Assembly (NCBI RefSeq): GCF_000012945.1
Contig: NC_007509.1
Span: forward strand, 496,001 to 560,000
Length of the DNA: 64,000 nucleotides
DNA from: Burkholderia lata
GTDB lineage: Bacteria > Pseudomonadota > Gammaproteobacteria > Burkholderiales > Burkholderiaceae
Direction of reading: 5' to 3'
Shown here one piece after another: positions 1 to 8,511 of the stretch. The notes beneath the pieces were generated by a model. It was not told where the DNA came from. It made no database searches and worked only from the letters and a program-made list of their open reading frames with translations. The position numbers and the translations under genes are program-made. How positions within the stretch are numbered: the first letter of the stretch is position 1; each line of letters opens with the position of its first letter.

Positions 1-78
1 AGCATTGCGTGGCGCGCGCGTGGCTGGGTGACGCGGTCGCGGCCACGCCGCGTTGATCATGCAGTAAGCGGCAAGCGC

Positions 79-1074
79 TCAGCGGCGGCGCGCGTCGCGC
101 GGTCGCACCGTCGATTCGCGCACGACGAGTCGCGATTCGAGCATCGTATGCGGGGCAGGCGACTTGCCCGCGAGTGCGTCGAGCAGCGTCGTCATCGCGA
201 CTTCGCCCGCGCGCTCGGTTTCGGTGTCGATCGACGTCAGCGTGGGCGACGTGAGCTTGCCGAGTTCGAGGTTGTCGAAGCCGCACACGGCGACGTCGTG
301 CGGGATCGCGATGCCGAGCCGTTCGGCTTCCTTGATGAAGCCGGCCGCGATCATGTCGTTGTAGCAGATCACCGCATCGGGCGGCTCGGCCGACAGCATC
401 ACCGACGCGCACACGCGCTCGCCGTCGGCCACCGTCGCGCGCGGCACGCTGAAGGTGCGCAGCGGCAGGCCGGCACGCGCGAGCACCTGCTCGGCGCCGG
501 CGCGGCGTTCGTCGTCGCCGCGTGCGTTGGGCAGGCTGATGTACGCGAAGCGCTGGTACTTCTCCATCAGCAGGTGCTGCGCGAGCATCTCGCCCGCACG
601 AACCGGATCGGAGTACAGCGTGAGCAGCCCGTCGCGCGGCGCGGAACCGACCGCGACCACCGGCTTGCCGAGGCTCGCGGTCCAGCGCAGGTCGTCGTCG
701 GGCATGCTGGTGTTCAGGATCAGCCCGTCGACGCGCCGGCTCAGCTTCGTCAGCGCCGGCCGCTCGCCCTTGCGGTTCTCGTCGGCATCGACGATCAGGA
801 CGACGAAGTCGTTGCGCTGCGCGATCCGGTTCACACCCTTGACCATCGCGGTGAAGTACGGGTTGAGAATGTCCTGGATCACGACGCCGACCGCGCCCGT
901 CTGGCCGGTGGCCATCGAGCGCGCGAGCGGGTTCGACTCGTAGCCGAGCTGCTCGATCGCTTCGGCAATGCGGCGTTCGACGTCGGGCGAGAAGCGCTTC
1001 GTCTTGTTGATGAACTTCGAGACGGTTCCGATGGAGACGCCTGCAGCGGCGGCGACTTCGTTGATCTTGGCCAC
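79..1074 (-). CDS. LacI-family transcriptional regulator
   Basis: A 331-residue repressor of the LacI/GalR family. The N-terminus (residues 3-24, containing AGVSIGTVSKFIN) is the typical LacI helix-turn-helix, followed by the hinge helix (NPLARSMATGQTGAVGVV) and a periplasmic-binding-protein-like effector domain running to the end. I start it at the GTG at 1074 because the HTH begins right there; an in-frame ATG at 1266 would add about 64 residues unlike the family. It is divergent from the porin at 1394, and the gap holds two perfect LacI-type palindromes. It therefore probably represses the porin/kinase unit and itself, with a sugar or sugar acid as inducer. The ligand is not readable from sequence. 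Confidence 0.9.
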   Translation of the reverse strand: MAKINEVAAAAGVSIGTVSKFINKTKRFSPDVERRIAEAIEQLGYESNPLARSMATGQTGAVGVVIQDILNPYFTAMVKGVNRIAQRNDFVVLIVDADENRKGERPALTKLSRRVDGLILNTSMPDDDLRWTASLGKPVVAVGSAPRDGLLTLYSDPVRAGEMLAQHLLMEKYQRFAYISLPNARGDDERRAGAEQVLARAGLPLRTFSVPRATVADGERVCASVMLSAEPPDAVICYNDMIAAGFIKEAERLGIAIPHDVAVCGFDNLELGKLTSPTLTSIDTETERAGEVAMTTLLDALAGKSPAPHTMLESRLVVRESTVRPRDARRR

Positions 1075-1234
1075 GATGAAAGTGAGTGTCAGTGCATTTT
1101 GCCGGCGAGCATAGCATGCGCGCCGGTGGCGGCGACCGTGCGGCGGCATCGCAGCCATGCCGCGCGATCGGACTCGGTAGTATCCCTTGGAGGGCCAGAA
1201 TTTTCTTGAAAAAGCGCAATCGCGCGCCGACAAT

Positions 1235-1246
1235 GAAAGCGCTTTC
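1235..1246. promoter_or_regulatory. LacI-family operator, distal copy
   Basis: GAAAGCGCTTTC is a perfect 12-bp palindrome with the central CG usual for LacI/GalR operators. It lies between the lacI-type gene and the porin. Its centre is about 104 bp, close to ten helical turns, from the second copy at 1337-1352, a distance compatible with repressor looping. Confidence 0.7.
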
Positions 1247-1336
1247 CCGATTCGCGAGCATAGCACGTGTGCATTCCGTCAGAGACATCACGGAAATCGA
1301 CGCACGACAACCGCCGCGAAATTTTTTTGCTGTCGA

Positions 1337-1352
1337 GGGAAAGCGCTTTCCC
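1337..1352. promoter_or_regulatory. LacI-family operator, porin-proximal copy
   Basis: GGGAAAGCGCTTTCCC is a perfect 16-bp palindrome that shares its 12-bp core with the copy at 1235. It sits about 40 bp upstream of the porin start codon, where a bound repressor would block the porin promoter or early transcription. Apart from these two operators the 319-bp gap 1075-1393 holds nothing else I recognise. Confidence 0.75.
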
Positions 1353-1393
1353 CAATTAGACGAGACGTGAACGAAAAGAAGGAGGAGATCTAG

Positions 1394-2515
1394 ATGCGAC
1401 AGTATGGGTGGATCGCGGCGCTGGCCCTGGCGGTGCCGGCCGTGGCGCAGGCGCAATCGAGCGTCACCGTGTGGGGGCGTGTGGGCGGCGACGTGCAGTA
1501 CCTGAGCGGCGTGCAGAACGGCCCGCATTCGACGGGCTCGCGCTTCTCGGAAGGCAACGACTGGGGGACGAGCATCCTCGGCATCACCGGCAAGGAGGAT
1601 CTCGGCGGCGGCAACCAGGCCGTGTTCTGGCTCGAATCGTCGATCAACGCGGCGAACGGCAACTACGGCGGCGGCGTGCTGTTCCAGCGCGGTGCGTGGG
1701 TCGGCTTCAAGAACGAGCGCTACGGCTTCCTGCGGCTCGGGCAGGGCTCGTTCATCAACAGCTATATCTGGTCGTACGATCCGCTGCTCGAGGAAAACTA
1801 TTCGGTCGAGTCGCTCACGTCGTACCGCAACGGCCCGAAGCTGTCGAACGGGATCCGCTATGAATCGCCGAAGTTCGGCGGCTTCTCGTTCGCGCTGCAG
1901 GCGAACCTCGGCAACAGCTCGAACGGCTGGCTGCGCGGCTCGACGAACAACGTCGGTGCAACGGGCCTGTCCGATGGTGCGACGGTCGCGTACACGCACG
2001 GCGACTTCGAGGTACGCGCCATCTGGAACGAGATCCGCAACCAGTACGGCCGCGAAGACAACCTGTTCACCGCATCGCAGGAAGCGTTCATCGGCGTGCG
2101 CGACCGCTTCGGCCCGGCGCTGGTGCAGATCGGCTACACGCGCTACAGCGCTCCCGATACGCCAGCGGGCCTGTCGCGCACCGCGAACTACTACTGGGGC
2201 GGCGTGACGTACGACGCGACGCCGTTCCTGCATCTGCAGAGTGCCGTCTATTCGATGAAGATCGACGCGGGCCAGTGGACCGCCGACCACAGCGGCGAAG
2301 GGCGCTCGACGATCATCGGCCTCGGCGCGATGTACGACCTGTCGAAACGCACGTTCCTGTACGCGACCGCCGCGCACGTGTTCAACAGCGCGGGGGCGAA
2401 CCTGGGCGTGAACCCGCAGTCGCCGGGGCTCGGCAACGGCAACGGGCTCGGTGCGTCGCCGATGCCGGGGCACGGGCAGACGGGCGTCTACGCGGGTATC
2501 GAGACGCTCTTCTGA
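1394..2515 (+). CDS. Outer-membrane porin, OmpC/Gram-negative trimeric type
   Basis: A 373-residue outer-membrane general porin. Residues 1-20 form a signal peptide ending in AVAQA, followed by the mature start QSSVTVWGRV. Repeated amphipathic beta-strands rich in G, Y and N follow (GDVQYLSG, RYGFLRLGQG), and the protein ends in aromatic F (GIETLF), the usual C-terminal insertion signal. A strong GGAGG site lies just upstream of the ATG. It is the first gene after the two LacI operators, and the kinase at 2565 follows by 49 bp. It is thus likely an inducible substrate-entry channel rather than a housekeeping porin. The substrate is inferred from the neighbouring dgoK only. Confidence 0.93.
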   Translation: MRQYGWIAALALAVPAVAQAQSSVTVWGRVGGDVQYLSGVQNGPHSTGSRFSEGNDWGTSILGITGKEDLGGGNQAVFWLESSINAANGNYGGGVLFQRGAWVGFKNERYGFLRLGQGSFINSYIWSYDPLLEENYSVESLTSYRNGPKLSNGIRYESPKFGGFSFALQANLGNSSNGWLRGSTNNVGATGLSDGATVAYTHGDFEVRAIWNEIRNQYGREDNLFTASQEAFIGVRDRFGPALVQIGYTRYSAPDTPAGLSRTANYYWGGVTYDATPFLHLQSAVYSMKIDAGQWTADHSGEGRSTIIGLGAMYDLSKRTFLYATAAHVFNSAGANLGVNPQSPGLGNGNGLGASPMPGHGQTGVYAGIETLF

Positions 2516-2564
2516 TACGGGCCTGACGAAGCATCGAGCCGCAACCGTCAAACAGAGGAATCCT

Positions 2565-3707
2565 ATGCAAGATGCAACACCACGGCCCGGCGGCCAAGCG
2601 CCGGTGCCACGCCTGATCGCACTCGACTGGGGCACCACGTCGCTGCGCGCATACCTGATGGCGGATGCGCGGACGGTGCTCGACGAGCGGGCCGCACCGA
2701 AGGGCGTGATGCAGCTGGGCGGCACGGGCATCGCGATCGCCGACGCATGCGATGCGGCGTTCGAGGACGTGTGCGGCGGATGGCTCGACGCATGGCCGGC
2801 GCTGCCGGTCGTCGCGGCCGGCATGGTCGGCAGCACGCAAGGCTGGCGCGAGGCGCCGTATGCGGGCGTGCCGATCGATGCAACGCGGCTCGGCGCGTCG
2901 CTGCAGACGGTGCGCGCGCGGCGCGGCGTGACCGTGCACATCGTGCCGGGGCTGATCCAGCGCGGTGAGCTGGCGAACGTGATGCGCGGCGAGGAGACGC
3001 AGATCGTCGGCGCGCTGCAGGCGGGCGGTGCGACGCATGGCGCGACGAACGGCACGGCGCCGGTCCGGTGGATCGGGTTGCCGGGGACGCATTCGAAGTG
3101 GGTTGCCGTGCGCGGCTCGCGCATCGAACGCTTCTGCACGTTCATGACGGGCGAACTGTACGCGCTGCTGTGCACGCACAGCCTGCTCGGCCGCACGATG
3201 CAGCCGTCGGCCGGGTTCTTGCGCGACGCGTTCGAGCGCGGCGTGCGCGCCGCGCAGGCCGGCCATGCGACGGGGCTGCTCGCGACGATCTTCGGCAGCC
3301 GTGCGCGGCTGCTGGCCGGCGATCTGGCGCCCGCCGAGCAGGCCGACTACCTGTCCGGCGTGCTGATCGGCCATGAGCTCGCGGGGTTGGCGGCCGAACC
3401 TTGTGGGCCGGGCGGTGCGGCCCGCGATGCGGCGCTGCGACCGATGCTGATCGGCGACGCCGTGCTGTGTGAGCGTTACAAGCATGCGGCATCGCTGTTC
3501 GGCTGGCCGCCCGTCGACACGATCGACGGCGCGGCGGCAGCCGGCCTGTGGGTGCTGGCTGAGCGGGCGGGGCTGCTGCCCGCGGCAAGCGAGGAGGGGG
3601 CGCCGGTTCGTGTCGACGAACCGGCTGCCGGAATGAGCGGCCGGCACGAGGATCGACCTGCGGTCGACTCGATACCGGATCACGAATGCCATATTTCGGG
3701 AGACTGA
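2565..3707 (+). CDS. dgoK: 2-dehydro-3-deoxygalactonokinase
   Basis: A 380-residue sugar-acid kinase of the ASKHA fold, DgoK family, which phosphorylates 2-dehydro-3-deoxygalactonate (KDGal) in the De Ley-Doudoroff galactose/galactonate route. The N-terminal phosphate-1 motif IALDWGTTSLRAYL (residues 16-29) and the internal GLPGTHSKWV motif are characteristic. I use the ATG at 2565, preceded by AGAGGA; the upstream in-frame extension overlaps the porin. The C-terminal tail of about 40 residues (EEGAPVRVDEPAAG onward) is Pro/Asp-rich and looks like an unstructured extension beyond the usual family length. The aldolase partner dgoA is not next to it. Confidence 0.88.
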   Translation: MQDATPRPGGQAPVPRLIALDWGTTSLRAYLMADARTVLDERAAPKGVMQLGGTGIAIADACDAAFEDVCGGWLDAWPALPVVAAGMVGSTQGWREAPYAGVPIDATRLGASLQTVRARRGVTVHIVPGLIQRGELANVMRGEETQIVGALQAGGATHGATNGTAPVRWIGLPGTHSKWVAVRGSRIERFCTFMTGELYALLCTHSLLGRTMQPSAGFLRDAFERGVRAAQAGHATGLLATIFGSRARLLAGDLAPAEQADYLSGVLIGHELAGLAAEPCGPGGAARDAALRPMLIGDAVLCERYKHAASLFGWPPVDTIDGAAAAGLWVLAERAGLLPAASEEGAPVRVDEPAAGMSGRHEDRPAVDSIPDHECHISGD

Positions 3708-3709
3708 CC

Positions 3710-5494
3710 TTGAAACACTGGAAGATTGTCGCAGCGCCGCTGATCGGCGCGCTCGCAGCATGCGGTGGCGGAGAATCGGCGGACGGCGTCGCGGCCGGGC
3801 AGCAGTTGGCCGCCGTGCCCGCGGCTGCGGCCGAAAAGGCGACCATTGAAGTGCCCGGCACGCTGCACGTCGACTGCTCGCTCGGCTCGAACGGAACGGG
3901 ATCGCCCGCGACGCTGGGCTCCACCGCGAATCCGATCCACGATCTCGCGACGTTGAACCGGATCGTGCTCACGCCCGGCATGCACGTGCGCTTCAAGCGC
4001 GGCACGACCTGTGACGGCAGCTTTGCGCCCGCGCCGGGCAGTACCGGCGCGGCCGGTGCGCCCATCGTCGTCGACGCGTACGGCGACCCGAAGGCGCCGC
4101 GTCCCGTGATCGCGGCCGGCTGCACCGATGCGACGGCCGACCCCGACCAGTCGATCACCGAGCAGCACAAGACGCCGAGCGGGTTCAGCGGCTATTACTC
4201 GCTGTGCAAGTCGGACAACCCCACGGTGAATCGCGCGGCCATCTCTCTCTACAACACCCAGTACTGGGAAATCCGCTCGCTCGAGCTGACCAACGATGCG
4301 ACCACGCCCGGCGGCCGCCTCGGGCTGTATGTGCGGCTCGAGGATTACGGCACGGGCAGCCACTATCACGTCGACGACGTGTACGTGCATCACGTGCGCG
4401 GCTATCTGAAGGACGTCGCGAGCAATACGGTCGGGTCGTACAAGACGACCGGCGGGATGCTGTTCGAAGTGACCCGCGACAACGAGGCCGTCGGCACGAA
4501 GGAGACGCGCACCGGTTTCGACGACATCGCGGTCGAGAACAGCGAGATCTACAACGTCGACGCGGTGGCGCTGTCGACGCGATCCGCGTGGATGTGCCGG
4601 GAGGGCGGCGCACCGTGCGGCGACTATCCGCCGTACAAGGGCAATTCGGCGTACCTCACGAATCCGGCCACGCAGGCAGCGACGGACTATTTCCCGATGA
4701 CGCACGTCGTGTTCCGCAACAACCTGATCCACAACGTCGGCGGCGACGGCATCATCGTCCGCACGGCCACCGCGCCGCAGGTCGAGGCGAATCACCTGTA
4801 CGACATCTGGATGCGCGCGCCGGGCAACAGCGCCGGCGCATGGGCGATCAACACGGACGATGCGCTGTTCCGCTACAACGAAGTCAACGGCGTGCGGCTG
4901 CAGAACAATATCGAGGCCGGCGACGGGATGGCGTTCGACGCCGATCTCGGCACGCGCAACACGCGCGTAGCCGCGAACTTCAGCCACGACAACGACGGCG
5001 GGCTGATGCTGTTCTGCGGATGCGGTTCCGACGGACTGGGCCACGTCGCGCAGGAAACCGGCGCGATCGTCGAGAACAACCTGAGCCTGAACGACAAGCG
5101 GCGCATCGTGTCGGCCGCGGGCTCGGCCGATTCCGTCGTGCGCGACAACGTCGTGATTACGCGCACGCCGGGCCTGGTCACGCCGATCGTCGAAAACCTC
5201 AGCTACGCGAACGCGTTCCAGGTGACGGGCAACCGCTTCTACAACGCATCGGACAGCGGCGCGATCTTCCGGACGAAGAACGCGCAAGGCAGTTACGCGA
5301 ACATCGTGTGGAGCGGCAACACGTACTTCGGCTATGCGGCGGATCCGGAATTCACCGGGCCGAACTATCGTCACGGCGCCCAGCCCGATACGGTGCTGCC
5401 GTTCGCGGGCCAGGACGTGGATGCGGTCGCCAGCGCGTGGTCGCGGGACAGCGGGTTCGACAAGCACAAGTACCGCGCGCCGCACGCACGATGA
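3710..5494 (+). CDS. Right-handed beta-helix lipoprotein, pectate-lyase-like fold
   Basis: A secreted lipoprotein of 594 residues. I start it at TTG 3710: a GGGAG site lies about 7 bp upstream, and translation from it gives MKHWKIVAAPLIGALAAC, a clean signal with lipobox LAAC and Cys18 as lipid anchor. The ATG at 3686 has no ribosome site and lies inside the end of dgoK. The mature part has many N-rich, hydrophobic repeats (ENSEIYNVDAVALST, VFRNNLIHNVGGDGIIV, VEANHLYDIW) typical of a parallel beta-helix, as in polysaccharide lyases and right-handed beta-helix repeat proteins. Catalytic residues are not assignable by eye. It follows dgoK by 2 bp, so it probably belongs to the same LacI-controlled unit and might act on a galacturonan or other uronic glycan. 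The substrate is inference. Confidence 0.8.
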   Translation: MKHWKIVAAPLIGALAACGGGESADGVAAGQQLAAVPAAAAEKATIEVPGTLHVDCSLGSNGTGSPATLGSTANPIHDLATLNRIVLTPGMHVRFKRGTTCDGSFAPAPGSTGAAGAPIVVDAYGDPKAPRPVIAAGCTDATADPDQSITEQHKTPSGFSGYYSLCKSDNPTVNRAAISLYNTQYWEIRSLELTNDATTPGGRLGLYVRLEDYGTGSHYHVDDVYVHHVRGYLKDVASNTVGSYKTTGGMLFEVTRDNEAVGTKETRTGFDDIAVENSEIYNVDAVALSTRSAWMCREGGAPCGDYPPYKGNSAYLTNPATQAATDYFPMTHVVFRNNLIHNVGGDGIIVRTATAPQVEANHLYDIWMRAPGNSAGAWAINTDDALFRYNEVNGVRLQNNIEAGDGMAFDADLGTRNTRVAANFSHDNDGGLMLFCGCGSDGLGHVAQETGAIVENNLSLNDKRRIVSAAGSADSVVRDNVVITRTPGLVTPIVENLSYANAFQVTGNRFYNASDSGAIFRTKNAQGSYANIVWSGNTYFGYAADPEFTGPNYRHGAQPDTVLPFAGQDVDAVASAWSRDSGFDKHKYRAPHAR

Positions 5495-5610
5495 CGCAAA
5501 GGCCTCCGGCGCGGGGTGGCGCCCTGCGTCGGCGGGTCGCAGCCTGGACGCCGGCGCGACTTGATCGTCATCAATATTCGAACCCGTCATCCGCCGATGA
5601 TGGTGACAAG

Positions 5611-5632
5611 GCCGCGCGATCAGACGCGCGGC
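5611..5632. other. Hairpin upstream of the universal stress gene
   Basis: GCCGCGCG and CGCGCGGC are perfect 8-bp complementary arms around a 6-nt loop, 22 bp upstream of the uspA-type start codon. No T-run follows, so this may be a 5' UTR stem or the weak end of the beta-helix gene transcript. Confidence 0.35.
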
Positions 5633-5654
5633 AACTCACCCCAGCGAGGTTCGC

Positions 5655-6128
5655 ATGTACAAGAAGATCATGGTGGCCGTCGACGGCAGCGCTTCGTCGA
5701 AACAGGCGCTTGCCGAGGCAGTGAAGGTCGCGTTGGCAGGCGACGCGCACGTCAGCGTCGTGTATGTGGTGGACAAGTCGGTGCTGTTCACTTACGCGGG
5801 CCGTTTCGACCCGCACGCACTGGTCGAGGAGATCCGCGACGATGGGCGCAAGGTGTTGCGCGAAGCGGAGCAGATCATCGCGCTGGCCGGTGCGAAAGGC
5901 GAGGCCGAACTCGTCGAGACCGAAAGCATCGGCGAGGACATCGCGGAGCGCCTGCAGCGCTACGTGAAGGAATGCGGGATCGATCTCGCGGTGGTCGGCA
6001 CGCACGGGCGGCGCGGGATCCGCCGCGTGCTGCTCGGCAGCGTCGCCGAACGCTTCGTGCGCGGCTCGAAGTGCCCGGTGCTGCTGATTCGCGGCGACGA
6101 TGACGATGTCGCGGCTGCGGCTGCTTAA
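5655..6128 (+). CDS. Universal stress protein, UspA family
   Basis: A cytoplasmic 157-residue single-domain Usp. It begins MYKKIMVAVDGS, and the ATP-binding loop GTHGRRGIRRVLLGSVAE (about residues 116-133) matches the G-x2-G-x9-G-S pattern of nucleotide-binding Usp proteins. It is followed by the usual final strand CPVLLIRG. A short acidic/alanine tail (DDDDVAAAAA) ends the protein. GCGAGG lies ahead of the ATG. The small membrane protein at 6144 follows by 15 bp and may be co-transcribed. Usp proteins act in starvation, oxidative stress and low-oxygen survival; no specific role is visible here. Confidence 0.92.
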   Translation: MYKKIMVAVDGSASSKQALAEAVKVALAGDAHVSVVYVVDKSVLFTYAGRFDPHALVEEIRDDGRKVLREAEQIIALAGAKGEAELVETESIGEDIAERLQRYVKECGIDLAVVGTHGRRGIRRVLLGSVAERFVRGSKCPVLLIRGDDDDVAAAAA

Positions 6129-6143
6129 CGCAGTGGGTGCGCG

Positions 6144-6335
6144 ATGATACGTCGTCAGTACCGGATCGTTGTCGCGGCGATCGCCGTGTTCGTGTCGCTC
6201 GCGGGCATGATGGCCGTCGTGTCGGGGCTGCTGTTCGACAACGCGACGGCGCTGCGCGGCGGCGCGATCGCGCTGGTTGTCGGCGTGGCCGGGTTCGTCG
6301 TGATGCTCAACCCGGGCGCGAAAGGCGAGGGGTGA
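6144..6335 (+). CDS. Small two-helix inner-membrane protein, unknown
   Basis: A 63-residue protein that is almost entirely two hydrophobic segments (about residues 8-30, VVAAIAVFVSLAGMMAVVSG, and 39-56, GGAIALVVGVAGFVVML), with a positively charged N-terminus (MIRRQYR) and a short hydrophilic tail. This predicts a hairpin with both ends in the cytoplasm. It lies 15 bp behind the Usp gene, suggesting one transcript. No family is recognised. Confidence 0.65.
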   Translation: MIRRQYRIVVAAIAVFVSLAGMMAVVSGLLFDNATALRGGAIALVVGVAGFVVMLNPGAKGEG

Positions 6336-6422
6336 CGCGCCGTGCTGCATCTTTCCTTGAAGGAATGCGCGCAGGCACTATAGTGCTCGAAGAACGACAA
6401 CAACAACGAGCGCACGACAACA

Positions 6423-6983
6423 ATGAAAACGAGGGACCTTGCGGCGATCGGCGTCGTCATCGGCGCGGCCGTGCTGCCTGTATTGTCTTGGGCCGGAACG
6501 GCGGCACCGCCGGCCGGCTTCGGTTCGCATGCGTCGTCCGGTACGTCGGCCACGGGCACTTCCGGCGTGTCCGGGCAGCACCCGGCCGCAGACCGCTACG
6601 GCGATCACTCGACGGATTTCACCGATACGATCGGCGGTATCGACTCGCAAGGTGACGGCATTCGCGACGACGTCCGGGCGTACATCGACGATCAATACCC
6701 GGACCCGTTGCAGCGCGCGGCGATGCGGCGCTACGCGGCCGTCCAGCGCGATTTCATGATGCACGGCGATACGCGTGCAGGTGCAATCGAAGGCTTTACG
6801 CGCGTATTCCGTTCGCTTGAATGCGTCAGTAGGCTGATGGGGCAGCCAGGCGTCAACCAGTCGAAAATCATCGCTGCGATGATGTCGAACACGAGGCAGC
6901 GCTTCGCCGCCAACGGTCATGCGATGGCGAATGCGTCCGGGCACATCTACATGCAGTCTCAAGGGGATCCGTGCGCGCAGTGA
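6423..6983 (+). CDS. Putative secreted protein, unknown
   Basis: A 186-residue protein with an N-terminal signal peptide (MKTRDLAAIGVVIGAAVLPV, cleavage probably after SWA). It continues into a Gly/Ser/Thr-rich stretch (residues 30-55) and a conserved-looking domain containing DTIGGIDSQGDGIRDDVRAY, an Asp/Gly-rich segment resembling a Ca-binding loop. Two cysteines, C138 in LECVSRL and C184 near the end, could form a disulfide in the periplasm. No clear Shine-Dalgarno precedes the ATG. It is convergent with the TPR protein at 7026. Function unknown. Confidence 0.65.
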   Translation: MKTRDLAAIGVVIGAAVLPVLSWAGTAAPPAGFGSHASSGTSATGTSGVSGQHPAADRYGDHSTDFTDTIGGIDSQGDGIRDDVRAYIDDQYPDPLQRAAMRRYAAVQRDFMMHGDTRAGAIEGFTRVFRSLECVSRLMGQPGVNQSKIIAAMMSNTRQRFAANGHAMANASGHIYMQSQGDPCAQ

Positions 6984-7025
6984 CCGGCGTTCCCGCCGAT
7001 CGCTGCATGCGGCGCGAAGCGTGAG

Positions 7026-8210
7026 TTACGTGCCTGTCGTTCCTGGCGACGCCGCGCTGTCCGGGATCGCCTGCACGTTCAGCCGCTTCAACGTTTCCGC
7101 CAGCTCCTCGTTCTTCGGCTGAACCTTCCGCGCCTGCGCGAACGCATCGCGCGCTTCATCCTGGCGTCCCAGTTTCCACAGCACTTCGCCCTTGTGCGTC
7201 AGCCCGATCGCATGGGCTTCGCTTGCGTCCTTGTCCTTGTCGCCGTCCTTCGCGAAGATCGCGATCGAGCGGTCGAACCACGTGAGCGCTTCGTCGTTGC
7301 GACCGAGGCGATACAGCGCCCAGCCCTTGCTGTCGAGCGCGTACGCATCGTCCGGCGATTCCGCGAGATGCGCGTCGATCATCGCGAGCCCGCGCTCGAC
7401 TGCGACGCCGGCGTCGGCGAGCCGGTAGCCGATGTCGTTCCGGCGATCGTCGGGAATCCTGTCGAGATCGAGCGCGGCGGCCACGCGCCCCTCGTCGTGT
7501 TCTGCGATCGCGAGCGACAGCAGCTTGGCCACGATCTGCTGCCGCAAATCGCTGCTGATCCGGTCGCGGTTGGCGACCAGGCTGCCAAGGTATTGCGTGT
7601 ACAGGTCAGGCGCGCCCGGGGCGTTCGCGCTGTTCGCGATGGTCAAGCCGGGGCCTGCGCACCAGTCGGTGTCGGCCGACCCGGCCAGCGTGCCGGCGTA
7701 AAGATTGACGTTGCGCGGCGTGCGCGATTGCGCGTAGTAGGTGTAGCCGTTCGCATCCGAATAGCCGCACGCCAGGTATTCGTTCTCCACGTCCAGCACG
7801 TACGGGAAATGGCCGATCGGTGCCGAGCCGCCCGGCTCGACTAGCCGGAACGATTCGCCCAGGTCGCCGTCGCCGACGATCGGGTTGAACACCCACTGCT
7901 TCTCCGGATGCAGCTTCGGCAGCCGGACCCGGACCGTGCGCCCGGCCGCGTCGGTCGTGCCGAAGATCACGCTGTCATGCTCGTCCGGCTTGACGGGCAG
8001 CCCCGCGATGACCTGACCGGGCAGGAACAGCCGGTAGCGCGCATTCGGCAGCGGCTGGTGCGTGGCGGGGTCGCGCAGCACGAACTGGTGAACGTAAGCG
8101 CCTTTTCCGAACGACGCCGTCGGCGCGACGTAGGTGCGCGCGTAGGCGGCGGGCAGGGCGGTGCAGCTCAAGGCCGCGGCAACGAGCGCGGCGAGAAGGC
8201 GGGATGTCAT
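7026..8210 (-). CDS. Secreted TPR-repeat protein with N-terminal beta-sandwich-like domain
   Basis: A 394-residue exported protein. MTSRLLAALVAAALSCTALPAAYA is a signal peptide; starting at 8210 gives this signal directly, while in-frame ATGs further upstream (for example 8264) would bury it. Residues about 35-110 (HQFVLRDPATHQPLPNARYR ... GTTDAAGRTVRVRLP) resemble a carboxypeptidase-regulatory or transthyretin-like domain common in type VI spike or adaptor proteins. The C-terminal half carries two to three TPR units (ALDSKGWALYRLGRNDEALTWF; GLTHKGEVLWKLGRQDEARDAF). It probably works as a periplasmic protein-protein scaffold. It is divergent from the integrase at 8512. No type VI genes are nearby. 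Confidence 0.75.
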   Translation of the reverse strand: MTSRLLAALVAAALSCTALPAAYARTYVAPTASFGKGAYVHQFVLRDPATHQPLPNARYRLFLPGQVIAGLPVKPDEHDSVIFGTTDAAGRTVRVRLPKLHPEKQWVFNPIVGDGDLGESFRLVEPGGSAPIGHFPYVLDVENEYLACGYSDANGYTYYAQSRTPRNVNLYAGTLAGSADTDWCAGPGLTIANSANAPGAPDLYTQYLGSLVANRDRISSDLRQQIVAKLLSLAIAEHDEGRVAAALDLDRIPDDRRNDIGYRLADAGVAVERGLAMIDAHLAESPDDAYALDSKGWALYRLGRNDEALTWFDRSIAIFAKDGDKDKDASEAHAIGLTHKGEVLWKLGRQDEARDAFAQARKVQPKNEELAETLKRLNVQAIPDSAASPGTTGT

Positions 8211-8511
8211 GAATTTGCGGTTCTTGTTGGTAAAGGTGTTATTGACCGACGGCCGGAAATGCATTGAACGAACCGCGCGACCGTCGATATCCCGATGCAG
8301 ATACCGATACGGATGGTTGGATCGTCCCGTGCAATTCAATGCGGATCTCGCCCGCCGCAACGTGATGCGGGGAAGCGGTGAGCGGATCGCGCGGGAATGT
8401 AGTGCGGAGCATAACAGGCCGTGTCGGGCGTCTCGCTCGTGCACGCGTATCTCGCCGGAAAGGCCACGCACGTCGTATCCGGCTGCGCGCGCTTCTGTCA
8501 AACTGGCGCCC
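8211..8511. other. Divergent intergenic region, TPR protein / recombinase
   Basis: This 301-bp gap lies between two divergent genes. I see no RNA gene, strong palindrome or convincing extra reading frame; it should hold both promoters. Confidence 0.5.

Noticed and set aside
3680..5590. 636-codon frame opposite the beta-helix lipoprotein
   Set aside because: Antisense high-GC shadow; the plus-strand protein has lipobox and fold features.
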